7,494 nt of DNA. Source: Polynucleobacter meluiroseus. Lineage in GTDB: Bacteria; Pseudomonadota; Gammaproteobacteria; Burkholderiales; Burkholderiaceae. The translations under genes and the position numbers were made by a program. The first letter of the stretch is position 1, and each line of letters begins with the position of its first letter. Below the pieces are notes generated by a model. The model made no database searches. It was not told the DNA's origin and saw nothing but the letters and a program-made list of their open reading frames with translations. Positions 7,477 to 7,494 of this stretch are shown here, piece by piece. Where the stretch lies: the NCBI GenBank assembly GCA_943329505.2, contig CALQED020000050.1, positions 1 to 7,494 of the forward strand, given 5' to 3'.

Positions 7477-7494
7477 TTTTGATGACAGGTGGCC

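Noticed and set aside
1..7494. Mobile elements, CRISPR arrays, tRNA or rRNA genes, defence or novel accessory system
   Set aside because: Nearly all bases are in six conserved housekeeping genes with gaps of at most 33 nt; no long repeats, target-site duplications, cloverleaf patterns or foreign-looking composition were seen.

Overview
The window looks like an ordinary, densely packed chromosomal segment of a betaproteobacterium. The moderate base composition, the gene order and the protein sequences fit Burkholderiaceae, most likely Polynucleobacter or a close relative. This assignment is a judgement from recognised family sequences, not from a database search.

All six genes lie on the minus strand, so transcription runs from high to low coordinates: gyrA (7461-4753), serC (4726-3629), pheA (3629-2550), hisC (2516-1392), tyrA (1384-500) and the first 167 codons of aroA (503 to the window edge). 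Gaps between genes are +26, -1, +33, +7 and -4 nt. No stretch over 300 bases lacks a gene. This is the conserved 'aromatic supraoperon' known from beta- and gammaproteobacteria, in which gyrA leads serC, pheA, a hisC paralogue, tyrA and aroA. In relatives cmk and rpsA usually follow; they would lie beyond coordinate 1.

The genes after gyrA fit one metabolic plan. AroA makes EPSP, the precursor of chorismate. The PheA P-protein turns chorismate into prephenate and phenylpyruvate. TyrA oxidises prephenate (or arogenate) toward tyrosine. The HisC-family aminotransferase probably supplies the transamination step. SerC makes phosphoserine for serine and also serves pyridoxal phosphate synthesis; HisC and SerC are both PLP enzymes. 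GyrA is a DNA topology enzyme that shares the transcription unit.

No mobile element, tRNA, rRNA, CRISPR array, riboswitch or convincing intrinsic terminator is visible. I do not see a previously undescribed system. The points worth a second look are small: a possible near-leaderless gyrA promoter, short stem-loops at the gyrA-serC and pheA-hisC junctions, a Leu where many SerC proteins have Arg, an Ala/Glu tandem repeat and an acidic tail in GyrA, and a TyrA nucleotide-binding motif that hints at NADP+ use.
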